Shown here: piece by piece, positions 46,100 to 55,300 of the stretch
Layout of the letters: every line of letters begins with the position of its first letter
Position numbering within the stretch: the stretch's first letter is position 1
Made by a program: the position numbers and the translations under genes
Assembly: GCA_945871425.1 (NCBI GenBank)
Contig: CAMBVS010000004.1
Location: 41,167-105,166 of the forward strand
Length of the DNA: 64,000 nucleotides
DNA from: Rhizobium sp. Q54
Lineage (GTDB): Bacteria > Pseudomonadota > Alphaproteobacteria > SHVZ01
Direction: 5' to 3'
Notes under the pieces: generated by a model
Databases searched by the model: none
Seen by the model: only the letters and a program-made list of their open reading frames with translations
Told to the model about the DNA's origin: nothing

Positions 46100-46726
46100 T
46101 CACTCGCTCTCTCTGATCGCCGCCATGCCGAGGCCCGCGGCGATCAGGAAGGAGCCGGCGATGCGGTCGGTCCATCTGGCGAAGCGCGGGTTGCGGGCGA
46201 AGCGGCCGAGCCGTCCAGCGAGCCCACCATAGGCGAGCAGCACGCCGAGCTCGATGACGACGCTGGTGACGGCGAGGATCGCCACCTGCATCCCGACATC
46301 GCCGGCCGGGTCGATGAACTGCGGCAGGAGGGCGACGAAGTAGAACAGGGTCTTCGGATCGGCGAGCTTCATCACCAGCCCGGCGCGGAAGATGCCGAGG
46401 CGGTTTGCAGCCTTGGGGCCGGCGCCGACGGACAGGCTCGGGTGGCTGCCGAGGAAGGTCTGTAGACCGATCCAGACGAGATAGGCGACTCCGATCCAGC
46501 GGACCAGGAAGAAGACATCGTGCGAGGCGAGGATCAGAGAGCCGATGCCGACGACCGAGAGCGCAAAGTAGACGGCGTTGGCACCGAGGATGCCGAGGCT
46601 CGCCCACGTCGCCGACGACGCGCCGCGGGCCATGCCGACCGAGACCACCATCAGCACGGCGGGGCCGGGGGCGACGCAGAGCAGCGTCTCGGCGACGACG
46701 AAGACCAGCCAGGCGTTCGGATCCAT
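46100..46726 (-). CDS. LysE/RhtB family exporter
   Basis: A 208-residue membrane protein of the amino-acid exporter family. The hallmark CVAPGPAVLMVVSVGMARG at residues 17-35 is present, as are six spans and the LADPKTLFYFVALLPQFID block. It probably exports amino acids or homoserine-like compounds. ATG 46726 follows AGAGGAAAT; the 46834 reading adds non-family residues. Confidence 0.9.
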   Translation of the reverse strand: MDPNAWLVFVVAETLLCVAPGPAVLMVVSVGMARGASSATWASLGILGANAVYFALSVVGIGSLILASHDVFFLVRWIGVAYLVWIGLQTFLGSHPSLSVGAGPKAANRLGIFRAGLVMKLADPKTLFYFVALLPQFIDPAGDVGMQVAILAVTSVVIELGVLLAYGGLAGRLGRFARNPRFARWTDRIAGSFLIAAGLGMAAIRESE

Positions 46727-46905
46727 ATTTCCTCTCGCGCTGACAGGCGCAGAACATCGCGCGGGAAGGCCAATGTAGAACCCTACGCGCAGGTGCCCGA
46801 CGGGGCAATTGAACTCGCGCATGGACCCGGTCACCCGGCACGATTGACGCCGCTCCGGCCCTTCGGCATGACTCTGCCCCGATTCGTGGGATCAGGAGCA
46901 GAAGC

Positions 46906-47724
46906 GTGAAGAAAGCAGAGACGATCGCGACCGACGGCTGGCGTGCGGCGTTGCAGAGTTGGCTCGATTCCCCGCCCGTCAGCCGGACGATCACCGGCCT
47001 CATCCTAGTGAATGCGGTGACGCTCGGCCTCGAGACGTCCGAGACCGTGCACCAAGCCGCGGGCGGCGTGATCCGCGTTCTCGACGCCGCCATCCTCGCC
47101 GTCTTCGTCGCCGAGCTGACGGCCAAGCTCGCCGCGTTCGGGCTCCGGTTCTTCCGCAGCGGCTGGAACATCTTCGATTTGCTCGTCGTCGGCATTGCGC
47201 TGGCCCCAGTCGGCGAAGCGCTTTCTGTGCTTCGTGCACTTCGGGTGCTGCGCCTGCTCCGCCTGGTGTCGATCGTTCCGGATCTGAGGCGGGTGGTCGA
47301 AGCCCTGCTTCGCTCGCTGCCCGGGCTCGGAGCCATCGCCGGCCTGCTGATCCTGATCTTCTACGTCTTCGCCGTGATGGCGACGATGATGTTCGGCGAT
47401 AAGCACGAGGAAGCGTTCGGCACGCTCGGCCGCTCGCTGTTCACCCTCTTCCAGATCATGACGCTGGAGGGCTGGGCCGACATCGCCCGGAAGATCATGG
47501 AGGACATGCCGCTGGCCTGGGCGTTCTTCATACCGTTCATTCTGGTGACGACGCTGACCGTCCTCAATCTGTTCGTCGCCATCATCGTCAACTCGATGCA
47601 GTTGCTGCACGATGAGGATCTGAAGCGCGAAACCGTGACCGCCGATCAACAGCTCGTCGAGCTGATCGCCGAGGTCCGGGCGCTCCGCGCCGAGATGGCG
47701 CAAGGGCGCTCGCCGTCGACATAA
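46906..47724 (+). CDS. Voltage-gated cation channel with calcium-type filter TLEGWAD
   Basis: A 272-residue six-span channel subunit of the bacterial NaChBac/NavAb family, which works as a homotetramer. S4 carries four regularly spaced arginines (R110, R113, R116, R119). The pore helix and filter read TLFQIM-TLEGWAD, with filter residues 186-192. S6 ends VAIIVNSMQLLH and is followed by a short coiled coil (about 245-265). Sodium channels of this family have TLESW at the filter. Here Ser is Gly and the last position is Asp, as reported for a calcium-selective prokaryotic channel. The start is GTG 46906 with AGGAG eight bases upstream. Confidence 0.9.
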   Translation: MKKAETIATDGWRAALQSWLDSPPVSRTITGLILVNAVTLGLETSETVHQAAGGVIRVLDAAILAVFVAELTAKLAAFGLRFFRSGWNIFDLLVVGIALAPVGEALSVLRALRVLRLLRLVSIVPDLRRVVEALLRSLPGLGAIAGLLILIFYVFAVMATMMFGDKHEEAFGTLGRSLFTLFQIMTLEGWADIARKIMEDMPLAWAFFIPFILVTTLTVLNLFVAIIVNSMQLLHDEDLKRETVTADQQLVELIAEVRALRAEMAQGRSPST

Positions 47725-47788
47725 AGAACCCTTCGATCCGACAAGAAAATCGGCGAATGCCGCCGCCCCTTCATGGTAAAGCGTCGGC

Positions 47789-48859
47789 ATGGATTCCGTC
47801 ACTCAGATGCTCTTCGGGGCCGTGGTCGGGCAGGCCGGGTTCCGCAAGCGGCTCGGCCGGAAGGCGATGGTCGCCGGTGCGGCGATCGCCTTCCTGCCCG
47901 ACCTCGACGTGATCGCCGGCTGGTCCGGCGGTACCTTTGCGGCCTGGGAGCATCACCGCGGGCTCACGCACTCGCTGTTCTTCGGGCCGGTGGCCGGGCC
48001 GCTGCTCGGCTGGATGATCTGGCGCTTCGAACGATGGCGCCGACAGCGACGGGACGGCGCAGCCGCCGACGACGACACGCTCCGGCCCTGGGTCTGGCTC
48101 TCGATCCTGGCGCTCTTGACCCATCCCCTGATCGATCTCTTCACCAGCTACGGGACCCAGCTCCTGTGGCCGCTGACGACCACGCGCTTCGCCATCGACT
48201 CGATGCCGATCATCGAGCCGGTGTATTCTCTGGCGCTGCTGATCGCAGTCGTCATCGGATCGCTCGCCCGCACGCGACCGACGCTGGCGCAGGACGTGGC
48301 GGGCGCGGCCCTGCTGTTCGTCGGCGTCTATACCTGCATCGGCTGGGCGCTGAACGAGCATGTCGTCGGTGTGGCCCGCGCCGATTTCGGCCGGCCGGCG
48401 GAGGTCAGCGCCTATCCGCTGCTGTTCCAGCCCTACTACCGCCGGGTCGTCGCCTTCACGCCCGAGGCCGCCTATGTCGGCTACTACACGGTGCTCGCCC
48501 CAGGCCCGATCGACTGGCAGAGGTTTCCGATCGAGGCGACCCCGGCCGTCGCCGCCGTCCGCGGCACGCGGGAAGGCGCGCTGTTCGACTGGTTCGCCAT
48601 GGACAAGGTGCTGTGGCGGCCTCTGCCCGACGGCAGCGGGGGGACGACCGTGGTCGGCACCGACCTCCGCTACGGCATGATGGGCGCGACCAACACCGGC
48701 AACTGGGGCCTCCGGGCGCGCGTCGACGGGGCGGGCGCGCCGAGCGGCGCGATCCAGGCCTTCACCGTTCCCCGCGAAGTCAGCGGCGCTGCCTTCCGCC
48801 GCTACTGGGCAGCCATCACCGGCGCCGATCGCGAACAGTTGCGAATGGTTCGCAATTAA
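47789..48859 (+). CDS. Membrane-bound metal-dependent hydrolase, YdjM/DUF457 type
   Basis: A 356-residue membrane protein. The N-terminal metal-binding signature includes DSVTQMLFGAVVGQ, PDLDV and HHRGLTHSLFFG, which define this family (formerly linked to LexA-regulated YdjM). Several membrane spans follow in the middle, and a soluble C-terminal domain of about 170 residues lies behind. The substrate is unknown for the family. It is followed after 14 bases by the next gene. Confidence 0.85.
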   Translation: MDSVTQMLFGAVVGQAGFRKRLGRKAMVAGAAIAFLPDLDVIAGWSGGTFAAWEHHRGLTHSLFFGPVAGPLLGWMIWRFERWRRQRRDGAAADDDTLRPWVWLSILALLTHPLIDLFTSYGTQLLWPLTTTRFAIDSMPIIEPVYSLALLIAVVIGSLARTRPTLAQDVAGAALLFVGVYTCIGWALNEHVVGVARADFGRPAEVSAYPLLFQPYYRRVVAFTPEAAYVGYYTVLAPGPIDWQRFPIEATPAVAAVRGTREGALFDWFAMDKVLWRPLPDGSGGTTVVGTDLRYGMMGATNTGNWGLRARVDGAGAPSGAIQAFTVPREVSGAAFRRYWAAITGADREQLRMVRN

Positions 48860-48873
48860 GCTAGAGTGGGCAT

Positions 48874-49410
48874 ATGTACCGCGACAACTCCCTCATCCCG
48901 ACCGAAGCCGTCCGCCTGGCGGCGCTGGGTGAGCTTGCGCAGGCGCCCCGGCGCTATGCCGACCTCGCGGTCGCCGTCCGCCATTTCGTCCAGCGGCTGG
49001 TCGGGCCCTCCCTCGACCTCCTCGGTCCGTCGCTCGAGCTGCTGAAGATCGAGGGCCTGATCGCCCCCGTCGCCGGTCGCGGCTTCGACGACAACGCGCT
49101 GCTCGAATTGACGGCGAGCGGGCGCGCGGCGCTGTCCCGCCTGCTGCTGGCGCCGCTCAAGATCCAGGGGAGCGAGCTCAACCGTCTGGTGGTGGCGCTG
49201 AAGCTACGCTTCCTTGACCAGCTCTCCGCCGCCGACCGCGCCGACCAGCTCGATCTTCTCGCCGATGCGCTGACCGGCGAACGCGCACGCCTCGCCGATC
49301 TCAAGGCAGCCACCGACGCCGCCTCCCCGCTCGGATCGTGGCTCGACCTCGAGCTCCAGCAGATCGACGCCAAAATCGCCTGGTGCGAACGTCTCCGCAC
49401 CTTGGCCTAA
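48874..49410 (+). CDS. Helical protein with a PadR-like winged helix, unknown function
   Basis: A 178-residue protein. The first 85 residues (ALGELAQAPRRYADLAVAVRHF, then a wing-like LLELTASGRAAL) resemble a winged-helix domain. The remainder is helical, rich in Leu, Ala and Arg, and resembles the C-terminal dimerisation region of PadR-type regulators. I am not sure of the family. It converges with the SDR gene at 49414, with three bases between the stops. Confidence 0.6.
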   Translation: MYRDNSLIPTEAVRLAALGELAQAPRRYADLAVAVRHFVQRLVGPSLDLLGPSLELLKIEGLIAPVAGRGFDDNALLELTASGRAALSRLLLAPLKIQGSELNRLVVALKLRFLDQLSAADRADQLDLLADALTGERARLADLKAATDAASPLGSWLDLELQQIDAKIAWCERLRTLA

Positions 49411-49413
49411 GCC

Positions 49414-50160
49414 TCAGTAGAGGTGCTGGCCGCCGGTGATGAAGATCTCAGTGCCGGTGACGTAGGCGGAGTCCTCGCTCGCCAGATAGTAGATCGCCTT
49501 CGCCACCTCGTCGGGCTGTCCTAAGCGATGGAGCGGGATGCGCGGCAGCATCACCTCGGTCTCCGGCGACAGCATCGCCGTCTCGATCTCGCCCGGCGCC
49601 ACCGCATTCACGCGGATGCCGAGCTGCGCCATCTCCGCCGCCATCTCGCGGGTGAGACCCGAAAGCGCCGCCTTCGAGGTCGAATAGGCCGAGCCGGCGA
49701 AGGGGTGGACGGCGTGGCCGGCGATCGACGTCACGTTGACGATCGCGCCCTTGCCCCGGTGAAGCGCCGCGGCGAAGCCGCGGGCGAGCCTGAGCGGCGC
49801 GAAGAAGTTGAGCTCGAAGACCTGGCGCCAGCCCCCCAGGTCGCCGTTGAGGATGCCGAGCCGCTCCTTGAACGGCGTCTTCGGCGACCAGCCGGCATTG
49901 TTGATCAGCGCATGGAGCGGGGCGTCGCCGAGCGTCTCGTTGGCCTCGGCGACGAAGCCGGCGAGGCTGTCGGGTTCGGACAGATCGGCGATGATGTGGC
50001 GGGTCCAGGCCGGGTCGCGCAGGCAGTCCGGCGGCACGTCCTCGCGCGAGGTCGTCAGGATGCGCCAGCCGCGAGCGGCGAAGAGCCTGGCCGTCGCGTG
50101 GCCGATGCCGCGCGAGGCCCCGGTGACGATGGCCGTCGGGCGATCGTCGGCGGCGCTCAC
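49414..50160 (-). CDS. Short-chain dehydrogenase/reductase
   Basis: A 248-residue classical SDR. The cofactor motif TGASRGIGHA is near residues 13-22, then LINNAGWSP, the catalytic Ser in NVTSIAGHA, YSTSKAALSG (YxxxK) and the terminal YVTGTEIFITGGQ. It resembles FabG-like reductases. The start is GTG 50160, which overlaps the TGA of the cation transporter gene (GTGA), so they are coupled. Upstream in-frame extension to 51165 runs through that gene. Confidence 0.88.
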   Translation of the reverse strand: MSAADDRPTAIVTGASRGIGHATARLFAARGWRILTTSREDVPPDCLRDPAWTRHIIADLSEPDSLAGFVAEANETLGDAPLHALINNAGWSPKTPFKERLGILNGDLGGWRQVFELNFFAPLRLARGFAAALHRGKGAIVNVTSIAGHAVHPFAGSAYSTSKAALSGLTREMAAEMAQLGIRVNAVAPGEIETAMLSPETEVMLPRIPLHRLGQPDEVAKAIYYLASEDSAYVTGTEIFITGGQHLY

Positions 50161-51074
50161 CGGCGGATCTCCGGCTCCAACGCGTCGGTCGGGTCCTGGT
50201 GGGTCAGGATCTCGGCGCCGGGAAAGGCCTCGAACAGCTTCGCCTCGACCTCGTCGGCGATCACATGGGCCCGGGACAGGGTGAGCCCGGCGTCGAGCAC
50301 CATGTGCAGCTGGATGAAGATCTTCGGCCCGGAGCTCCGGGTGCGGAGATCGTGGACGGCCAGCACCTCGGGATGGGTCCGGACGATGTCCTGGATGCGC
50401 TGGCGCACCGCATCCGGCAGCTCGCGATCCATCAGCATGTCGAGGGCGGACAGCGCGATCTGCGCCGAGCCGACCAGCATGTATCCCGCAATCGCGATGC
50501 CGCAGACCGAGTCGATCCAGGCGAGGCCGAGCCATTGGGTCAGCGCCAGCGAGGCCAGCACGCTGCCGTTCATCAGCAGGTCGCCGGCATAGTGCAGCCG
50601 GTCGGCGCGGATCGCGACCGAGCCGGAGCGGCGCACGACATAAGCCTGGAACCGGACCAGAGCGAAGGTCGCGACCAGGGAGAAGCTCATGATCCCCATG
50701 CCGATCGGCACGTTCGTGATCGCGTGGGCATGGGGATTCAGCAGGTTTCCGGCCGCCTGCAGAACCACGAGCACGCCCGAACCGGCGATGAAGGCGGCCT
50801 GGCCGAGGGCGGCCAGCGGCTCGGCCTTGCCATGGCCGAAGCGATGGTCCGCGTCGGCCGGCTCGAGGGCCTGGCGGACGGCAAGGAGGTTGATCACGGA
50901 GGCGGCGGCGTCCATCAGCGAGTCGACCAGGCTGGACAACACCGCGACCGAGCCCGTCGCCTGCCAGGCGATCGCCTTGACCAGGGTCAGCAAAATGGCG
51001 AGGCCCACCGCCGCATAGGTGGCGAGCCGCATCAGGCGACCGCTCGACCGCAGGGGTGAAGCCGCCTGGATCAC
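50157..51074 (-). CDS. Cation diffusion facilitator (FieF-like)
   Basis: A 305-residue divalent-metal/proton antiporter. Six spans are followed by a cytoplasmic C-terminal domain. The metal-site sequences DSLMDAAAS and [15 protein letters not shown] match FieF/YiiP-type exporters of zinc or iron. The C-terminal EDI-like region ([19 protein letters not shown]) is present. It overlaps pdxH by four bases and the SDR gene by four, giving a three-gene unit. Confidence 0.9.
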   Translation of the reverse strand: MIQAASPLRSSGRLMRLATYAAVGLAILLTLVKAIAWQATGSVAVLSSLVDSLMDAAASVINLLAVRQALEPADADHRFGHGKAEPLAALGQAAFIAGSGVLVVLQAAGNLLNPHAHAITNVPIGMGIMSFSLVATFALVRFQAYVVRRSGSVAIRADRLHYAGDLLMNGSVLASLALTQWLGLAWIDSVCGIAIAGYMLVGSAQIALSALDMLMDRELPDAVRQRIQDIVRTHPEVLAVHDLRTRSSGPKIFIQLHMVLDAGLTLSRAHVIADEVEAKLFEAFPGAEILTHQDPTDALEPEIRR

Positions 51075-51661
51075 GGGAAAAGCCGGCTTGTCGCCCAGCC
51101 GTCGGCGGCCCGCCGATAAACCAGGCGATCATGTAGACGGAACGGTTTGTCTTGCCAAAACTCAAGCGCTTCGGGTACCACGCGGAAACCGGACCAATGG
51201 GCGGGCCTGGGGATCGTGCCCACCAGGTGCCTCGCCGTCACCTCGGCCACCCGCCGTTCCAGGTGGAAGCGGCTTTCGAGCGGCCGAGACTGGTCGGAGG
51301 CCCAGGCGCCGATCTGGCTGCCGCGGGCGCGGCTCGCATAGTAGGCATCGGCCTCGGCCGCGGTGACGGCCTCGACCCGGCCTTCGATCCGGACCTGGCG
51401 GCGGAGGGATTTCCAATGGAACAGCAGCGCCGCCTGCGGATTGACCCGAAGCTCTCCGCCCTTGCGGCTCTCGAGGTTGGTGTAGAAGACGAAGCCGGCC
51501 GAATCGGCGTCCTTCAGCAGAACCATGCGCGCCGACGGCCGGCCGGCGGCATCGGCGGTCGCCAGCGTCATCGCCGTCGGATCGTTGGGCTCGGCCGCCT
51601 TGGCCTCGTCCAGCCAGTGCTTGAAGAGCAGGATCGGGTCGGTATCGTCCGTATCAGTCAT
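51071..51661 (-). CDS. pdxH: Pyridoxamine 5'-phosphate oxidase
   Basis: A 196-residue FMN enzyme that makes pyridoxal 5'-phosphate. FMN-binding [18 protein letters not shown] and ESRKGGEL, the middle [16 protein letters not shown] and the terminal [15 protein letters not shown] are canonical. ATG 51661 gives the usual N-terminus; a GTG at 51691 is in frame. It is the first gene of the pdxH, CDF, SDR unit. Confidence 0.93.
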   Translation of the reverse strand: MTDTDDTDPILLFKHWLDEAKAAEPNDPTAMTLATADAAGRPSARMVLLKDADSAGFVFYTNLESRKGGELRVNPQAALLFHWKSLRRQVRIEGRVEAVTAAEADAYYASRARGSQIGAWASDQSRPLESRFHLERRVAEVTARHLVGTIPRPAHWSGFRVVPEALEFWQDKPFRLHDRLVYRRAADGWATSRLFP

Positions 51662-51711
51662 GAAGCCGCCTGGAGGTGTGATCCGCGCCACTTTATTGCC
51701 ACCTTCCTTTC

Positions 51712-51717
51712 TATAAT
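51712..51717 (+). promoter_or_regulatory. Consensus -10 box upstream of the lipoprotein gene
   Basis: TATAAT lies 69 bases before the ATG of the lipoprotein gene (51787) in the divergent gap with pdxH. The -35 (CACTTT at 17 bases) is weak. The region is locally AT-rich. Confidence 0.4.
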
Positions 51718-51786
51718 ATCCTCAACTGGGAACGGCCAATGATCAGCGCCGTTCAGGCACAACGAATGGAACTTGAGGTCCGTATC

Positions 51787-52254
51787 ATGAAAACCAAGCT
51801 CGTCGCCCTGGCGCTGGTCGCCGTGACCCTCGGCGCCTGCTCCCCCGATGCGGGCACGAAGCAGAATGTCGGAACCGTCGCCGGCGCCATCGGCGGCGCC
51901 GCCCTCGGCAGCCAGTTCGGGCGCGGGACCGGCAACGTCGCGGCGATCGCCGCCGGCACGCTGCTCGGCGCCTTCCTCGGCAGCGAGGTCGGCAAGAGCC
52001 TCGATGCCGCCGATCGCGCCCAGATCGACCGCGCCAGCACCCGCGCCTATTCGGCGCCGGTCGGCGAGCGGATCACCTGGAACAACCCGCAGTCCGGCAA
52101 CTCGGGCTATGTCGTCCCGACGAGGGAAGGCACCTCGGCCTCGGGCGCCTATTGCCGCGAGTTCCAGAACACCGTCGTCGTCGGCGGCCGCCAGGAGCAG
52201 GCCTACGGCACCGCGTGCCGCCAGCCCGACGGGTCCTGGAAAGTCGTTCAGTAA
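51787..52254 (+). CDS. Glycine-zipper lipoprotein (17 kDa surface antigen type)
   Basis: A 155-residue lipoprotein. The signal ends in the lipobox LGAC (about residue 18). A glycine-zipper region follows (GTVAGAIGGAALGSQFG and AAGTLLGAFLGSEVG). Then comes a C-terminal domain with two Cys and the pattern YCREFQNTVVVGGRQEQAYGTAC, which is typical of the RT0821/17 kDa surface-antigen family. It should sit in the outer membrane. ATG 51787 is preferred over 51739 since it gives the lipobox at normal distance. Confidence 0.88.
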   Translation: MKTKLVALALVAVTLGACSPDAGTKQNVGTVAGAIGGAALGSQFGRGTGNVAAIAAGTLLGAFLGSEVGKSLDAADRAQIDRASTRAYSAPVGERITWNNPQSGNSGYVVPTREGTSASGAYCREFQNTVVVGGRQEQAYGTACRQPDGSWKVVQ

Positions 52255-52266
52255 CCCCTATATACC

Positions 52267-52298
52267 CCACGCCTCGGACGGAAATATCCGAGGCGTGG
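52267..52298. terminator. Strong stem-loop after the lipoprotein gene
   Basis: Perfect 12-base arms CCACGCCTCGGA (52267-52278) and TCCGAGGCGTGG (52287-52298) enclose 8 bases. It begins 13 bases after the lipoprotein stop. The following plus-strand sequence has only a short T-containing tail, so termination may be partial. Confidence 0.6.
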
Positions 52299-52344
52299 CG
52301 GGCTCTTGCGGTATGATGCAGGTCCGCCGGAACAACGGACCTAG

Positions 52345-53304
52345 ATGCGCGATCCCTACCAGACCCTCGGCGTCACCCGCAGTGCGAGCCAGGACGAGAT
52401 CAAGGCGGCCTACCGCCGGCTCGCCAAGAAGTTCCACCCGGACCTGAACCCCGGCAAACCCGAGGTCGAGCGCCAGTTCAAGGAAGTCAGCTCCGCCTAC
52501 GACATCGTCGGCGACGCCGACAAGCGTGCCCGATTCGACAAGGGCGAGATCGACGCCTCCGGCAACGAGCAGCGGAGCGCCGGCGGTGGCGGCTTCTGGC
52601 GGAATGCCCGCTCGGGCGCGCGCGCCAATGCCAACAATTCCGGGGCCGACCCCTTCGCCGGCAGCCCCTTCGGCGCCGGCGACGACATCTTCGACGAGTT
52701 CATCCGCCAGGCGACCAAGGGGGCGGCCGGCGGGCGCAAGCGTTCCGCCCATCGTCCCGAACGCGGCGGCGACGTGACGTACCAGCTCAAGCTCGATTTC
52801 CTCGAGGCCGCCACCGGCATCAAGAAGCGGGTGACCTTCCCCGACGGCAAGGCCATCGACATCACCATCGCGCCGGGGACCGAGGACAGCGCCAAGCTCC
52901 GCCTCAAGGGCCAGGGGCGACCCGGCGCCGGCGGTGCCGAGGCGGGCGACGCCTATGTCGAGATCCAGGTGGCGCCGCATGCCTTTTTCGAGCGGAAGGG
53001 CAGCGACATCTATCTCGACCTGCCGGTGACCCTCGGCGAAGCCGTCGTCGGCGCGGCGATCACGGTGCCCACCATCGACGGCAAGGTGACGCTCAGGGTG
53101 CCGGAGAACTCCAACGCCGGAACCACGCTCCGCCTCAAGGGCAAGGGCATTGCCGATTCGAAGACCGGCGTCCGCGGCGACCAGTATGTGCGCATCCGCA
53201 TCGCGCTCCCCGACGAGCCGGACCGCGAGCTCGAGCGGTTCCTGGAGAAATGGAAGCCGAAGGCCTACCACCCCCGCAAGAAGGCGGGCCTGGAGACGCA
53301 ATAG
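52345..53304 (+). CDS. DnaJ/CbpA-like co-chaperone without zinc finger
   Basis: A 319-residue type II J-protein. The J domain is at 1-70 with the HPD motif at 31-33. A Gly-rich linker occupies about 72-130. Two C-terminal beta domains follow (YQLKLDFLEAATGIKKRVTF and DIYLDLPVTLGEAVVGA). No CxxCxGxG zinc repeats occur, as in CbpA. It would stimulate DnaK and bind unfolded substrates. It is located before fabI and aroC, a common alphaproteobacterial arrangement. Confidence 0.92.
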   Translation: MRDPYQTLGVTRSASQDEIKAAYRRLAKKFHPDLNPGKPEVERQFKEVSSAYDIVGDADKRARFDKGEIDASGNEQRSAGGGGFWRNARSGARANANNSGADPFAGSPFGAGDDIFDEFIRQATKGAAGGRKRSAHRPERGGDVTYQLKLDFLEAATGIKKRVTFPDGKAIDITIAPGTEDSAKLRLKGQGRPGAGGAEAGDAYVEIQVAPHAFFERKGSDIYLDLPVTLGEAVVGAAITVPTIDGKVTLRVPENSNAGTTLRLKGKGIADSKTGVRGDQYVRIRIALPDEPDRELERFLEKWKPKAYHPRKKAGLETQ

Positions 53305-53386
53305 CCCCTATCCCTGTAGGGCAAACCCTGGTGTATGGTCGGCGGCGCCAGGGCCGAATCCAAGCGACACCGAGAACGAGGACCGA

Positions 53387-54211
53387 ATGACGTCTCAACC
53401 GGCAGCCGCCGCAGGCCTGATGGCGGGCAAGCGCGGCCTGATCATGGGCGTCGCCAACGATCGCTCGCTCGCCTGGGGCATCGCCAAGGCGGTTGCGGAC
53501 CAGGGCGCGGAGCTCGCCTTCACCTTCCAGGGCGAGGCGCTGCAGAAGCGGGTCGAGCCGCTGGCCGCCTCGGTCGGCTCCAAGATCGTGCTGCCCTGCG
53601 ACGTCACCGACGAAGCGAGCATGGACGCTGTCTTCAAGACGCTCGGCGACAAGTGGGGCAGGCTCGACTTCCTGGTCCACGCCATCGCCTTCTCCGACAA
53701 GGAGGAGCTGAAGGGCAAATACGTCGCCACCAGCCGGAAGAACTTCCTGCAGACGCTCGACGTCTCCTGCTACTCCTTCACTGCCTGCGCCCGGCACGCA
53801 TCCGCGCTGATGACCGAGGGCGGCAGCCTGGTCACCCTCACCTATTACGGCGCCGAGCGGGTGATGCCGCACTACAACGTCATGGGCGTCGCCAAGGCGG
53901 CGCTGGAGGCGAGCGTGCGCTACCTCGCCGTCGATCTCGGCGGCCAGAACATCCGCGTCAACGCCATCTCGGCGGGACCGGTGAAGACGCTGGCAGCCTC
54001 GGGCATCGGCGACTTCCGCTATATCCTGAAGTGGAACCAGTACAACTCGCCCTTGAAGCGCAACACCACGCTGGAGGATGTCGGCGGTGCCGGCGTCTAT
54101 CTGCTCAGCGATCTTTCCAGCGGCGTCACCGGCGAGACCCATCACGTCGATTCCGGCTATCACGTGGTCGGCATGAAGGCGATCGACGCGCCGGACATCG
54201 CCCTCGTCTGA
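53387..54211 (+). CDS. fabI: Enoyl-ACP reductase (NADH)
   Basis: A 274-residue reductase completing each cycle of fatty-acid elongation. The FabI-type cofactor motif GVANDRSLAWGIA is at 21-33, with catalytic Y163 and K170 in the YxxxxxxK spacing, and Y153 nearby. The C-terminal region YHVVG and the SAGPVKTLAASGI loop are conserved. It is the usual target of triclosan-like inhibitors. ATG 53387 is the family start; the larger frame from 53150 lies within the DnaJ-like gene. aroC follows after 12 bases. Confidence 0.95.
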   Translation: MTSQPAAAAGLMAGKRGLIMGVANDRSLAWGIAKAVADQGAELAFTFQGEALQKRVEPLAASVGSKIVLPCDVTDEASMDAVFKTLGDKWGRLDFLVHAIAFSDKEELKGKYVATSRKNFLQTLDVSCYSFTACARHASALMTEGGSLVTLTYYGAERVMPHYNVMGVAKAALEASVRYLAVDLGGQNIRVNAISAGPVKTLAASGIGDFRYILKWNQYNSPLKRNTTLEDVGGAGVYLLSDLSSGVTGETHHVDSGYHVVGMKAIDAPDIALV

Positions 54212-54223
54212 GGGATCGCCAAG

Positions 54224-55300
54224 ATGGCGGGCAACAGCTTCGGCAGCGTCTTCCGCTTCACCACCTGGGGCGAAAGCCACGGGCCGGCGATCGGCTGCGT
54301 CGTCGATGGTACGCCGCCGCTGATCCCGCTTTCCGAGGCCGACATCCAGGTCTGGCTCGACAAGCGGAAGCCCGGCCAGTCGCGCTTCACCACCCAGCGG
54401 CGCGAGCCCGACCAGGTAAAGATCCTCTCCGGCGTGTTCGAAGGCGTGACCACCGGCACGCCGATCTCGCTGATGATCGAGAACGAGGACGCGCGGTCGA
54501 AGGACTACGGCGAGATCAAGGACAAGTTCCGTCCCGGCCACGCCGACTACACCTACTGGAAGAAATACGGCATCCGCGACTATCGCGGCGGCGGACGTTC
54601 TTCGGCGCGCGAGACCGCGAGCCGGGTCGCTGCCGGCGCCATCGCCCGCAAGATCCTGGGCGACGGCATCGTCATCCGCGGTGCACTGGTGCAGGTGGGC
54701 ACGCACCGCATCGACCGGACGCGCTGGGACTGGGAAGAGTGTGCCAAGAACCCCTTCTGGTGCCCCGACCCGGTCGCGGCGCAATCCTGGCACGGCGTGC
54801 TCGACGAGGTTCGGAAAGCCGGATCGTCGGTCGGCGCGGTGGTCGAGGTGATCGCGTCCGGCGTGCCCGCCGGCCTCGGCGATCCGATCTACGACAAGCT
54901 CGATGCCGACCTCGCCAAGGCGATGATGAGCATCAACGCGGTGAAGGGCGTCGAGATCGGCGCCGGCATGGGCGCGGCCGAGCTCTCCGGCGAATCCAAC
55001 GCCGACGAGATGCGGATGAAGGACGGCGGCGTCTCGTTCCTCTCCAACCAGGCCGGCGGCATCTTGGGCGGCATCTCGTCCGGCCAGGACGTGGTCGTCC
55101 GCTTCGCGGTCAAGCCGACCAGTTCGATCCTCTCGCCTAGGCGCACCGTCGACCTGCACGGACAGGAGACCGAGATCTCGACCAAGGGCCGCCACGACCC
55201 CTGCGTCGGCATCCGCGCCGTGCCTGTAGGCGAGGCGATGATGGCGGTGGTGCTGGCCGATCACCTGATGCGCCATCGCGCGCAATGCGGCACGCCCTAG
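54224..55300 (+). CDS. aroC: Chorismate synthase
   Basis: A 358-residue FMN-dependent enzyme that makes chorismate, the precursor of aromatic amino acids and folate. Canonical blocks are [57 protein letters not shown] and the terminal [17 protein letters not shown]. Length is standard. It overlaps the following hydrolase gene by 16 bases. Confidence 0.95.
   Translation: MAGNSFGSVFRFTTWGESHGPAIGCVVDGTPPLIPLSEADIQVWLDKRKPGQSRFTTQRREPDQVKILSGVFEGVTTGTPISLMIENEDARSKDYGEIKDKFRPGHADYTYWKKYGIRDYRGGGRSSARETASRVAAGAIARKILGDGIVIRGALVQVGTHRIDRTRWDWEECAKNPFWCPDPVAAQSWHGVLDEVRKAGSSVGAVVEVIASGVPAGLGDPIYDKLDADLAKAMMSINAVKGVEIGAGMGAAELSGESNADEMRMKDGGVSFLSNQAGGILGGISSGQDVVVRFAVKPTSSILSPRRTVDLHGQETEISTKGRHDPCVGIRAVPVGEAMMAVVLADHLMRHRAQCGTP

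Noticed and set aside
47773..48864. 363-codon plus-strand frame overlapping the YdjM-like gene
   Set aside because: Arg-rich and out of frame with the conserved HHRGLTHS-containing protein at 47789-48859.
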